DNA of 64,000 nt from Plasmopara viticola (taxonomy: Eukaryota; Oomycota; Peronosporomycetes; Peronosporales; Peronosporaceae), in NCBI GenBank assembly GCA_001695595.3, contig MBPM02000035.1, forward strand, positions 310,001 to 374,000. Reading direction: 5' to 3'. The notes beneath the pieces are model-generated. The model worked only from the letters and a program-made list of their open reading frames with translations, ran no database searches and was not told the origin of the DNA. The translations under genes were made by a program, and so were the position numbers. Positions 53,084 to 63,644 of this stretch are shown here, piece by piece. Positions within the stretch are counted from its first letter, which is position 1, and each line of letters opens with the position of its first letter.

Positions 53084-53850
53084 ATGAAGATTTCTACCAC
53101 CATTGCTGCTGCTTTGATGGCTATTGCCGTTGTCGCCGTCAATGCTGAGCATACATTGCGAAGACTAATTTTGGGAGGTGCACCCGTCAAAAAGGATACG
53201 AAGACGTTTACCGCTGGACTTCGCGAGACCATCGATGGTGACATCTTTTGCGGTGGTGCTCTGGTGTCCTCCCTCTTCGTGCTCACCTCTGTACGTTGCA
53301 CCGAGGATTTGTCCCCCAACTATGCGTCGGTAGGTACGCAGTACCTGAACCGGACACTGAATGGCGAGCAGATCCCAGTTATTGCAATTCACGTCCACAA
53401 GGATTACGATCCAGACACTGGAAGGTTTGATTTCGTCCTGTCGGAGCTAGCACACCCGAGCAGGTTCGGGCCCATCAATCTTCCTAATGCGAACGATTCG
53501 GACATTCAGAACGATATGATGGCGACGGTTGTGGGCTGGGTTTGACCAGTTACCTCGAAGGCACATCCTCTGACATATTGATGGAGATCAAATTGAGAGT
53601 GTGGAGCTCCAAGGAATGTTCTGCAGTATTCGCTATCACTGATACGAGTCTGTGCGCAGGCGGTTTCGAGAATCTGGACGCGTGTGAGGGTGATGAGGGT
53701 GGTCCACTGATCAAAGAGCAAGACGATGGTGACATTCTCATTGGTACGGTCAGCTGGGGTCAAGATTGCGGTACAGAAGGAGTTCCGAGCGTTTACTCGC
53801 GCGTGTCTTCTGCTGTCCCATGGATTGATTCAAAAGTGTTAAGCCGTTAG
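53084..53850 (+). pseudogene. GIP-E: GIP gene with a single-base frameshift
   Basis: The first frame (53,084-53,545) gives signal peptide MKISTTIAAALMAIAVVAVNA and the N-terminal half of the domain. It has Arg at the His position (LTSVRC) and Asp retained (FDFVLSEL). It ends at VVGWV. The second frame (53,542-53,850) supplies the C-terminal half, with Glu at the Ser position (GDEGGPL), DACEGD and [10 protein letters not shown]. The break is in a G run near 53,538: GGCTGGGTTTG here against GGCTGGGGTTTG in GIP-A and -B, one G short. Everything else is clean, so it is either a very recent pseudogene or a homopolymer sequencing error. Apart from this break it resembles an intact gene, with promoter motif and R1 upstream. 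In the inverted duplication it pairs with GIP-C. Confidence 0.88.
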
Positions 53851-53859
53851 GCGAGCACG

Positions 53860-54205
53860 CAAGCTACGACTTAGCGACCAATAGGTCTTCTTACATAATC
53901 CTTTTAACACTTATTTTTTGATTCATTGTCCAAGCCGAAAAGCGCTGACCAGTTTTTTTGAATCTGGTCCTGTAGATACGAGCAGGGAGGTTGCTCTCTG
54001 AACATGAGCTCCCATCACGAAAATTATCTGAGCGAAACGCAATTATGCCACCTTTCGCTTTGAAAAATCGACCGCTAGTAATGCATCAGGTTGGCCAGAT
54101 TGTTTGAGTACGTAGCGTACGGTGCTTGCGTGCCCTGCTACCTGGGAATCCCCCCCAAGTAATATGCTTTATTCCCCCATCGAGAATATCCCTAACGGCA
54201 TTGGT
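53860..54205. other. GIP-E 3' flank without a gene
   Basis: Begins with the GCGAGC-CGCAAGC-ACGACTT 3' flank common to GIPs. Further on there are short matches to 11,400-11,760. Nothing else is recognised. Confidence 0.45.
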
Positions 54206-54770
54206 GATTGCGGTAAAGAAGGATCTCCAAACGTTTTCTCACGCGCGTCTTAGGCTGACTCATGAAATAAACCCATAATTGCAAGCCTATAGGCGAGCTC
54301 GCAAGCAATGGCTCTGCGGTTACTTTGTCCTCATTACATAATCATTTCAACGTGTTCACGGTTATATCTTTTTCTTATCGTACAGAATATCCCTAAAGAT
54401 CGCACAATTCTATATTTGTGCAGTAATGCGCGCCGAACTAGTTGTTGTCTGCCTGAGCATTAAAATTCACTGAGAATATGAGCCTTTAGTCGCTTGGCCG
54501 CTCATACGCTATCAACGCAATTGCTTGGCATTGTCTGCATCTCTGCGTTCGAGCAGAAACACGATTCTAGATTGTGCGCGAGGACTACGTCATGTAAGCG
54601 TCTAAGAGTAAATATCTGATGAGATTTATACAGTCACGTCTTATTGCTTAACACGATGCTCTTGGCAAAGTAGTCCACTCAGCTGATACTTTTTTTGTTA
54701 TTCTGGTACTATACACGTGGACCTTACCTAAACACAGAATATAAATTCAATTGATTTTAGAATCATGCTT
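54206..54770 (+). repeat. Repeat R5, copy 2, with GIP C-terminal relic
   Basis: Matches 1,130-1,560. The relic at 54,206-54,300 reads DCGKEGSPNVFSRAS, then stops, equivalent to the [17 protein letters not shown] end of intact GIPs. Confidence 0.72.
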
Positions 54771-55128
54771 TTGTTCCAACGATCCTGCTCTTTAATAAGT
54801 GGACCACTATGATCACCCTCGCTATTTGAATCATACTCTTTACGGCAGTAAATTGAAGCGAGTGGAATCTGCTCGCCATCCAGCGTCTTGTTCAAGTAGT
54901 GCGTTCTTCCGACACAAACTTGGGGGGCTTGACTCCAGTGCATATATAAATGGAAACGCCACCGCGATTGCTGTCACCATCGATGGAGTCACGAATGCCG
55001 ACACTAAACGTCTTCGTGCCCTCTTTAACCATTTTTTTCATGATTAGCCTCCGCGAAGTGAGCTCAGCGTTGTCGGCGAAGCCGGCAATAGCCATCAAAG
55101 CAGCAGCAATGGTTATAAAATCTTTGTC
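54771..55128 (-). pseudogene. GIP relic with internal deletion
   Basis: The minus strand reads a start region (ACCATTGCTGCTGCTTTGATGG), then ELTSRRLIMKKMVKEGTKTF and RDSIDGDSN. Later come HYLNKTLDGEQIPLASI and YDSN, joined directly to [14 protein letters not shown]. The middle of the domain (Asp box to DACEGD) is deleted. At the junction the nucleophile motif reads GDHSGP. It is frameshifted between the two halves. Confidence 0.82.
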
Positions 55129-55229
55129 GAGTTGTCAAGTATTGCAGCTCGGAATGTGTAGAAAAGGAGGAAAAATTAAAAGTGTCCAAGATCATTTCCG
55201 AAAATTACTTGAGCATTTAAGAATCAAGA

Positions 55230-55980
55230 TGAGTTTTGCTGATCATACCATTTTAATTTTGTGCCGTCCGTCAAGGAGCGTAAGGTGACTATTTACGCGC
55301 ACATCAGGGATACTGACGGGCTATTAGAGAAGTTGGTAAGCCACATATTTGTACCTGATGACCTTCTCGTACAAATTTTTGCATGTTACAGGCGTGACCT
55401 GTCCGATATGTCCAACATTAATGTAGGAACGCATACAATAATTTTTTAAAACTTTTTTAAATTTGTCGTAGCTCGATTAAATTGATGCTGCTCATTCTTT
55501 TCGTTTTGAGATATGCCGTTCTTGGATTGTCATCAAGTTCAGACCTTTGAAGTTTTTTTCCTACCCCACACCCCTTTCAAGCTGCAACACTCAGCAGCTC
55601 GATTATAATCCTGTTACCGTCGTTGTTGCTTTAATAGTTTTTATGGGTGTTGGCATTAACGCCGAGCACACTTTACTGAGGCTAATTATGAAGAGATGAC
55701 CTATTGAAAAGAGCGCAAAGACATTTAATGTCGGCTTTTGCAAGGAATTGGTCATTGTGGTAGTATTTTGGTTGTCCATAGACCTGTGCTCACCGCTTTC
55801 GCACCTAATCAAAGCCTTCTTTACTTTGTGCCGCTTGGTACGCATCACATAAACTTGACGATGGATGGCGATGATTCGAGAAGGTGTCGTTCTGTTACTA
55901 CTGGCCACAACAAGCACGTTCAGGCTTGTCACTTAATGAGGACGATACGAATATTCGACATGAAGACACTGCACTTCTAG
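55230..55980 (+). repeat. Duplicated GIP relic block, copy 2
   Basis: Direct match to 41,480-42,250, with the GIP relic at 55,590-55,960 (GGCATTAACGCCGAGCACACTTTACTGAGG; ATTGGTCATTGTGGTAGTATTTTGG). It ends where the Gypsy-4 LTR begins. Confidence 0.72.
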
Positions 55981-55984
55981 CGTG

Positions 55985-56695
55985 ACTGTCGTCACCGGCA
56001 ATTTTGCCGATAACGGCTTCTACGCAAAATATTAAGATATTCTCAAAATACATTAGTACTGTAGGAGATTATTCAGTTTCCGACCACAGTTTTCCATAAT
56101 CATTTAGAACCATGAGACCTTTTTGGATAACGTGTAAAAGCCAATTGTAAATAAAGAAGAACGATGACTGTTCGGATGGGAGCAGTAGATGGCTGGAAGC
56201 CATTATTATTTGATTTGAGCAACAAACACTCCTCCTCTTCTACTACTTCACCTCCACCTTGCCCGCACCTCAGCCTCAGCCTCAGCCTCAGCCTTGTCCG
56301 ACGTCCGACTTCGATGAACTTTCTCCGCGACTGTATTACATAGTAGCACTTGTTGTGTGAATTTCAAGAGCTGAAGGCAAGGGTGCTCGTGTTCACATAT
56401 TGAGAAGTAAGTCATCCTGTGCTTATTGGTACGAGATACATAGGGGAAGTATTGGATTACGAAGGGTTGTCTTGCAGCACGAACTTAGTGTTCGGTGTTT
56501 GGTTAGTATCGGTGCACGCTAGTGTGGTACATACATCTGAACTTCTTCAGTTCGTCTGTATTTTTGTGCTTTCGCTTTTTAGTTAATCCCTGTCCCGCTT
56601 TTATAACCATGGAAGATTTCTTTCAGATAAGTTTCCCACTCGGCTTTGCTTGATTCACAATTAATACCACTGTTCTGTTTGGCTTCGTTGTATGG
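55985..56695 (+). repeat. Gypsy-4 5' LTR
   Basis: Starts CTGTCGTCACCGGCAATTT and ends near GTTCTGTTTGGCTTCGTTG. It aligns with 28,255-28,950 over the CGACTGTATTACAT-AGCACTTGTTG and GCACGCTAGTGTGGTAC blocks. Confidence 0.75.
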
Positions 56696-56699
56696 GAAA

Positions 56700-58120
56700 A
56701 CGAAACACTTGTGAAACCACAAATCCGTTCATCAAGACCACCGGGCTTCTTACAAGCCAAAACAAGGAGCTCGACAAGCTGCGAAACGACTTGTGGTTGT
56801 CAATGGTGAAGGAGCTGAAGCTCGGCCAGCTCATCTAAAACAAAAGCCCGGACTGTAAAGACTCAAGTGCCAGGGGTTTAGTGCATGCCATCATTGTGAA
56901 CCTAATGCACCGTATTTAGCAGACCTGAAAGCTTTTGGAAGGTACATTAGACCACTCCATCATTTGTACAAAAAGCGTAGACTTTGAGAACAAAATTTAA
57001 CTGTCTCGTTTTAATCTTGAGGGTGTATTAAGGTCATATGAATTATACAAAGAGCACTGAATAGTCCAGCAAGTGTGGCTTGACAAAAAGACCGTACGAC
57101 AAAGCGCGCATCTCCAAACCGAAGACCTCGTCAGCAGAGCCGAATAAGTGCTCCTGACGATAGCGAAATTTTCCGGCCAACGTCGCGCTCAAGACTGCGA
57201 GCGCCAGCTCCGCAAGATGCGGCAAATGTCAAGGACCAAGCCGATTCAACCGCCCAGCCTAATGTAGCTCCCTCTGCAGCGACAAAACGAGACACACTGT
57301 CCACGCGGCAACTACGGTTGTATCTCTCTTAGCGGCAATATCAAGCCCAAGCGCATGCTCTATTGCAAGCCCAAATGCAACAGGCTAATGAGCGCTTCGA
57401 GTTCGTCGGCGTCGATAAGTTAGCAGAAGAGAAAAGATCCTTCTATTTATGAAGGGAAGTTTGGCGGAGATATTGAATTATGATTTTTTGCAACGAAACA
57501 GTATTACGCGAACAAGCGCCACTTGATGACAACAGAGTCGTCCGACTTTGTGACGCTTATCTTATGCGAAATAAAAGAATTTGAACTAAATTGGTAAAGT
57601 GCCTTTATTGCCAACTGCGAGCGCACAATTGTGCACAAGACATGGGCACTGTTAAGTCAATTGCGCACACGCGGCAGGCCTGAAGATTTTTAGTATGATC
57701 TTCAAGAGCTGATTATTCGCTTTTAAAAAACGAGAAACTATCCATGAATATGTCTCGAAATTCCAGGAGTGTATGTCCCAAACTAAATTGGAAATCAGTA
57801 AGTTGAAAATGTATTTCTTTCCAGAATGGATTACGGGAAGAAATCGCAAAGAAGAAAAAATAGAGTCCGAGTACCCTCCAGAAGGCCATTGAAGTTGCCT
57901 CCAATCTCGAGTATGCCTATTACTCGGGCAAGTCAAATCGTTTATCGAACAAGTCGCTCGAAACGATGCCTACAGGACCGGGCTATCGTGCAAACAAGTC
58001 ATGATCACAAAATCAAAGCGTTTTGAAAGGAGGAGGGACAAGAACGACAGGTTGACTAAGTCGGCGACATGTAACAATTGTGGCTTTGTCAACCACGTAT
58101 CGCCGCAATGTACCGCTCTT
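56700..58120 (+). pseudogene. Gypsy-4 gag
   Basis: Broken gag frame with AATGTAGCTCCCTCTGCAGC as in the other Gypsy copies, ending in the zinc knuckle CNNCGFVNHVSPQC at 58,070-58,111, which keeps all four ligands. Confidence 0.77.
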
Positions 58121-58329
58121 TAACGTAAGGAATCAATGCGTTATATTGAAGGTGCAGTAAATGCTCTCCTCAAAGACGAGGTTTAAACTTTTAAAGACGC
58201 GGGTCAAAAGAGACTCGGCACCGTCTCCATCGAAAATGGATGCAATCTTAACGGCGTATACGAAGACTTGGTGAAAGGACTTGAGCTCGAGAGAAACAAG
58301 GGTGGAGTGATGCAAGTCGGCCTTGCTTA

Positions 58330-59580
58330 CGACCAGGTTGTTCGCCGCCTTCGACAAACGGCGCACATAAACTTGCAGATAGCTGTTTTTCTATTACATC
58401 GGAAACGCTCCAGTCATGCCTGTTCCTGAAAATAAGGACGTTGTCATTGGCATGATTTGGTTTCCTGAGCAAAATCCAGATAAGAATTGGACTACAGGGA
58501 GTTTGTCTTCTTACATCAATACAAAGCACCAAGCGACAATTCGACAAAACCGCATTATCAACGTCCGTCCGGATAGACTCTAAAACATCGAAAGGCTCGA
58601 GCCGGGACAAATACCATTACTATCGGCAACAAGGCCATCATGGCCGTCAAGGAATGATGCAGCTAATCTCTTTTTACCAGTTTTTGATAATACTGTGTCA
58701 TGACAAAGACATTGGATCTGTTTTTGTCGTCAACCCCCATGCTTCTGAAAAAGCTGAGCGCCTCAAAAACTAAGGATTGGAATTGCTTGATTAAAATCCG
58801 GCTTATGAAACGCTACGCAAGTACGCAAACACATTCTTTCGCGCAAAGCTTACAAGCGAGACGCTTCCAGTACAGGAAGGAATTGAGCACGAAATTTTGC
58901 TCAAGCTTGATACCGATATCCGTCAAACAATGACGCCAGAGTCCTGAACAGCGCAGAACAATCCAAGCATGGAGGAAAGAAAGTTTCAAGAAGGCATTAT
59001 TTTTTAAATACGTCTGCCTTTTCGGCACTAATGTTTTGTGTCAAAAAGCTTGTAGTTTGGCGTATTGTGTTTGATTATCGTCAGCTAAACTTAGCGACGA
59101 TCTTGACGGCGATTTTAATCCCGCGTAAGGAAGAAACTCTATCATAACCCCAAGTGGTCTATTCGAAAATCTAGTCACTTTAATGGGGCTAAGTACACTA
59201 ACCGTCTTTTGCAGAAAGCCTTTCGAGACAAAAACGATGTGATGAAAATCAACTTTGACGGAATCTACGTCTTCACATATAATAAAGATGTCGAAGACCA
59301 CTTAACGGCTTTAATACGTGTACTCAAACGGTGTAAAGAACAGCAACTTTACTTCCAGTTGTCAATGTCGTGGATGAAATATCAGGCCTAGGAGACTTTG
59401 ATGAAAAAGAAGGAGTCCATGGACCCCGGCAGAATTAAGGTCATCGTAGAATGGCCTGTTTCCAAGACAGAGAAGCAAATGGAGTTTTCTTAAGCACTAC
59501 AGTCTATGTCTCAAGGTTTTGCAAGGACTTTGCGCAATTTGTAGGACAACTCCACGACAGTATCAAGAGAGTCTTGAAGA
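58330..59580 (+). pseudogene. Gypsy-4 protease and reverse transcriptase
   Basis: 58,400-58,520 holds the retropepsin C-terminal segment in broken form. RT begins near 58,985 (AAATACGTCTGCCTTTTCGGC) and includes 59,209-59,391 (VEDHLTALIRVLKRCKEQQL), corresponding to the segment after YxDD in Gypsy RT. A FYVFTYNKD-like stretch there (GIYVFTYNKD) replaces the YxDD box. It stops near 59,580. Confidence 0.77.
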
Positions 59581-59639
59581 ACTTTTGAAGAATCGCTTGC
59601 TCTTAAGGCTTGCAATCAAGAAACAGTTGGAGTCCTTCT

Positions 59640-60232
59640 TAACAGCATTCGTGACCCTAAGCAATTAGACCAACACGATTTTTCACCAATCCTTTAAATC
59701 TTGATCATTGGACCACCATTTTTACCCTCGCACGCATCTATTTTTTTTAGCCACCAGCGCAAAAAAGCTCGTACTTAAACTGTGAAACAATCCTCGAAGC
59801 TCGACGCTTTTGGTTCCACAGCCCGTAATGTGTCAGAGAATGTCTCGTCGGAAAACTAATTGAGCCCCAGCCCATGGCGGTTGCAACCATGTCAGTCTGA
59901 ATCATTGAAATGTCCTTATAGAAAGTAGGGGTTCAATATTGCTCGGTGTGACCACTTTGGTTAGAACGAAAAGAAAGTTCGTGGTCTTAGATACTCGTCT
60001 GGGTGGTACTAAATTACAAGGCTCGAAGTCTACTCGCCATCCAGCGTCAAACGTAAGTATAGCGTACCAACCAACACGCTTAATTTTCTGAGCGGCGAGC
60101 CGAGAGAGGGGGGGCAAACTAACACCACCGCAACGGTTGTTACCATTGATAGACTTGTTTTTGACAGTTTTCTCGCTGTTAGGCAATCGTCATCAAAGAA
60201 GCAGCAGAGGCACTAGAAATCGTTATCGAGTT
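59640..60232 (-). pseudogene. GIP relic, nearly full length
   Basis: The minus strand runs from a start region near 60,228 (ATTTCTAGTGCCTCTGCTGC) through SIDGNNRCGGVSL, a YTYVRL-like strand, a VVTAMGWG-like box and an acidic C-VKNGGP box (GTAAAAATGGTGGTCC at the nucleophile motif). Stops and frameshifts are frequent, and the segment around the His position is lost. Confidence 0.78.
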
Positions 60233-60489
60233 GCTGAGTGATTTGGATCGGAAAGCTGTGCGGAACAGAAGAATTTTTTTAGTGTCCAAAGATATCGCCA
60301 ATTTACGAGCGGCAGTCGTAAATAGGGTGCTTGAGTCGAAAATGTGTACCAACTGTCTAGGAACATCACAATTTCATGCATAAATATCAGGGAATGTTGA
60401 CCTCTGTTCTGCATAAAGGAATAGCTGGCAGTTCGGTGTCTTTATAGGAACAGCAGTCCTTTTTCTGATACCCGTATGATTTGTGAGTG

Positions 60490-61330
60490 GTAACAAGTGC
60501 AAGGTTTAATACATGATTAAAGGTTTTGCACAGGCTGTCACCACTGAACAAAACTGAGCAGTATTTTTCCAAGCCACTTTTAACTATCTTGGCGTGGTAG
60601 AGTAGTAATTTTGCAAGTTCATAAACTACTTATTGTATTACTGGGTCGATACTACTTTTGCATTGCGACAATTCGCAATGATAATGATGGACATCGTGAG
60701 ATATGGTTTTAAAGTCCGCTAAAATTTCAGTGTATACCTGTTCAAGCAAGCGCAAGCTGCAAAATCAGTGTATTCCTGACTATGCAAGTGCACTTCTGCT
60801 TACAAACCTAAAGCAGGGACGTGTGGTTCTGGGTGCGAATTGGCTTTAACATACCGTACTGCAAACGACACTTTTCATGCGTAACACATTGATGTTGAAG
60901 GTCAGTATGCTGTGCTAGTTCCTGTTTTAATAATGCGCATTAAGTTTACAAGTACGTGAAACACTGCCGACTTTTTTGCATATTTTATAGTGCAATGCGA
61001 CAGACTATCCAATCATATAGAGGCACCAGTATGAACAACATCTGATCGAACAGCTCGTAAATCTTTCTATACTGTCGACAAAGCGACACGTTTATCTGGC
61101 TATGCTAACGTTAGGTAAACCTAACCTTCCCTCTTGCTTTTAATTCCCAAAAGCTAGCTTTATCTTTGAGTTTTGCTTTCTGTACAAAAGAAAGTTGTTT
61201 GATACCCAGTAATTAGAAAAATCTGTAAGTTTAAGTCAATGGCTTGTATCAGAACATATTTTGCAATATCCGATATCAAATTTCTGTAGCTTAGTTTATG
61301 TACTACGGGGAGGCTGTACTTTGGTCTTGA
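60490..61330 (+). repeat. Repeat R6, copy 2
   Basis: Direct match to 280-1,040. A decayed R1 tail and hairpin remain at ~60,990-61,095 (CAATGCGACAGACTATCC; AGGCACCAGTATG). No gene is recognised. Confidence 0.6.
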
Positions 61331-61334
61331 TACC

Positions 61335-61825
61335 GCAAATTATGCAGCCCGATTATTAAGCCCGGCAATCAATGCCACTCTTGCAACCGACAGTTAGATC
61401 AAATGTGGACTCTTCTCTGCAAGTTGTAATGTATTCGGCTACACTCGAAAAGGGACATAGCACATGAGCCTTCATGGGAGTTTGGTCAATTTTTCAGGTA
61501 CCACACAGAATGATGATCAAGATGTTCATGACCATTCGAATATAGTCGAAGGCGATGATACTAAAAAGGACAATGTCACCGACAATTTACAGATGTTAAA
61601 GCCGTCGTAGAACTGCCCAATCGTATCCCGGCCAGTGCGTCGTCGTGTGAAGACGTCTATATTCTCTACTCGTGGCATCCAAGCAAATGAGCGCCTGTTC
61701 GCTACCGGTGGAGATTGATATTTTTTCCTCCTTGCATAGAGCATTCGTGTCTATACACTATGCCGTGCAACCAAGATGGCATGGCAGTTGAAACCCGCGT
61801 ACGCCTGCATAAAAACCGATACAAA
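61335..61825. other. Unassigned stretch
   Basis: An open minus frame (61,526-61,744) and a plus-strand acidic stretch near 61,500-61,610 have no recognisable family. Nothing else is seen. Confidence 0.4.
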
Positions 61826-61829
61826 TAAT

Positions 61830-62790
61830 TATGGCATCGCTTCAAGGCTCCCGAGGTCCTTAGGTTCCACTTTGCTAACGTTTGTATGGTGTTGTGAATT
61901 ATAGGCGGCACAACGACAACCTGGCGATAGCAAGCAATCAGTAACAAGCCCTACCAAAGATACCGGTTCACTTGCACATCAACATTTCTGAAGCTGTCGC
62001 AAGGTACAATCACAAAGTATAGCTTCTTGTTCTTTGTACCAGACGCTTTAGTGAGCTTTGGCCATCCTTGGGCGCTTCAAAGCCGTGCTTACCATCTGTA
62101 CGATTAGCATTGGCGGTACTTTTTAGCCCCCCCAAAAAAAGTAGTCCGCCAAGTCCGCATTCTCCGAAACTGATATAGAGCCGCGCGTCACTCATACTAA
62201 GCGTCCGAAGATCAGAGGCTTCTATGTCATATACACCCATGGTGCCCGGCGTACCTTTAGAGCTACCGAAGTCGGCTCGTCGGATGGAACCTTGTAGTTT
62301 ACCCTCGGATCTGAAAATAAATAAATCTAGCATCAGTTCCACAGCCCCGTGTGCTATTGTGCCTCATCGAGGTTCTTGTTTAGTTGCGGCTCTCAAGACT
62401 TAAGCGTATGATTAAGAGTGGTAATTGAGTGCATAGCGTGCATATCGAGCACACAGTTCACTTGCGAGAGCACGGTGTGGGCAGAGAAGCCTGTAAGGGC
62501 GTGACTCAGATATTTGTAATATACGCATGGTACTACCAAAGATCCTTTTTGAATAAAGTGACTTGATAATGATAGCTGCACGTTCAGAAGAAGAAAAAGT
62601 TTATAAATGAAAAAAGCACTAGCCCCCTTACCCTTTGATGTCAATATCGGCAGGTCTATTCTTCTTTCAACAGAAAGCGATTGACGCCCGCGGCACTTAT
62701 GCGATCTATTAGCTATCGAATCGTCCTTTTATGGCATAGCGTTTTTGCCGGAATGCGACGCGGTACGCAGATTTCGTAGGCGTTAAATAT
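61830..62790 (-). repeat. R2 repeat, copy 3
   Basis: Same orientation as copy 2. It keeps the CTTGCACATCAACAT, CATCCTTGGGCGCTTC, GGTGCCCGGCGTACC and CGCCCGCGGCACTTATGCGATCTATTAGC blocks. It has more substitutions than copies 1 and 2. Confidence 0.72.
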
Positions 62791-63244
62791 GCCTTTAAAT
62801 GCCGTCTGTTTGAAATGCCGACGATTTTAGGTAGGCAGCATAAGAATTCTAAAGTTTGTGGCTTTGCGAATCATTTCGGGCGTTGTGTAGTCTTCCTGGA
62901 AGTAACACAAGCCTTCACGGTGGCTCTCAGCCATAAACTGCTACCATCCTTAGGGGTCATTTTTAATCCATCTGGCTTTTACTTACTCTTAGCCGATATG
63001 GTCTCTTGGTTTCCAACTGTCTTCTGGTCGAAACTTTATAATCGCCTATTCCTATTCATGATACTAATGCATATGTTTTTCGGAAAAGGTTGGGGTGACG
63101 CCCTCCTTCCAAGCGCGGGGGCTTAATGCTCGCGCGCTTCGGGCAGGTGCTCTCGGGCATCTGCAGGTCTCTAACGAGTCTCACCCTCGACGCGACGGTC
63201 TCCAGCACCAGGCCAAACCCCCTTCCACGCCCTTAACCGCGCCG

Positions 63245-63430
63245 ACCGCATCCGGATTGGCTCCTTTAATGTGAATTCTCTAGGTTCGAAGCGCAAGAAG
63301 CACGAAACACTCCCCGAAGATCTCCGGCGCTACCGCGTCGATATCCTTGGCCTCCGAGAAACCAAGATCTACGATAGAGGTGAGCACCGCATTGATGACT
63401 TCCTTCTAACCCTGAAAAAAAAAAAAAAAA
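63245..63430 (+). pseudogene. LINE endonuclease N-terminus
   Basis: The frame reads RIRIGSFNVNSLGSKRKKHE, then LRRYRVDILGLRETKIYDRG. These are the first catalytic Asn (FNVN) and the ETK motif (catalytic Glu) of the exonuclease-endonuclease-phosphatase fold used by L1/RTE-type LINEs. After ~55 residues it hits the poly-A run and loses homology, so His and Asp residues of the active site are absent. Confidence 0.83.
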
Positions 63431-63644
63431 GCCAAGACCAAAGTCACCGAAATCCGCCGCCACTGCAACCCGTCGGGCGCCGCTCGACACGCCCGATCCC
63501 GAGAAGAAACCTGGCACCACACTAAGAAGCTCGGAACACTCCTCGGCGATATTAAAGATCTATCCCGACGCAAGTCCCTGGCCACCCTCGCGCTCCACCG
63601 CCTCTGGTCCGTCTGGCTCCGCCCCACGCTCATCCAAGACCCGC

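Larger units (their letters stand above)
55985..59600 (+). mobile_element. Gypsy-4: degenerate Ty3/Gypsy retrotransposon, 3'-truncated
   Basis: 5' LTR (55,985-56,695), gag with intact knuckle, protease, RT and the first part of RNase H; integrase, chromodomain and 3' LTR are missing. It runs directly into a GIP relic at ~59,640. Its LTR carries a (CAGCCT)n run at ~56,270-56,294. Confidence 0.83.

Noticed and set aside
61500..61615. Acidic plus-strand peptide as part of a Copia linker
   Set aside because: No flanking integrase or RT was found, and the stretch is too short to assign.
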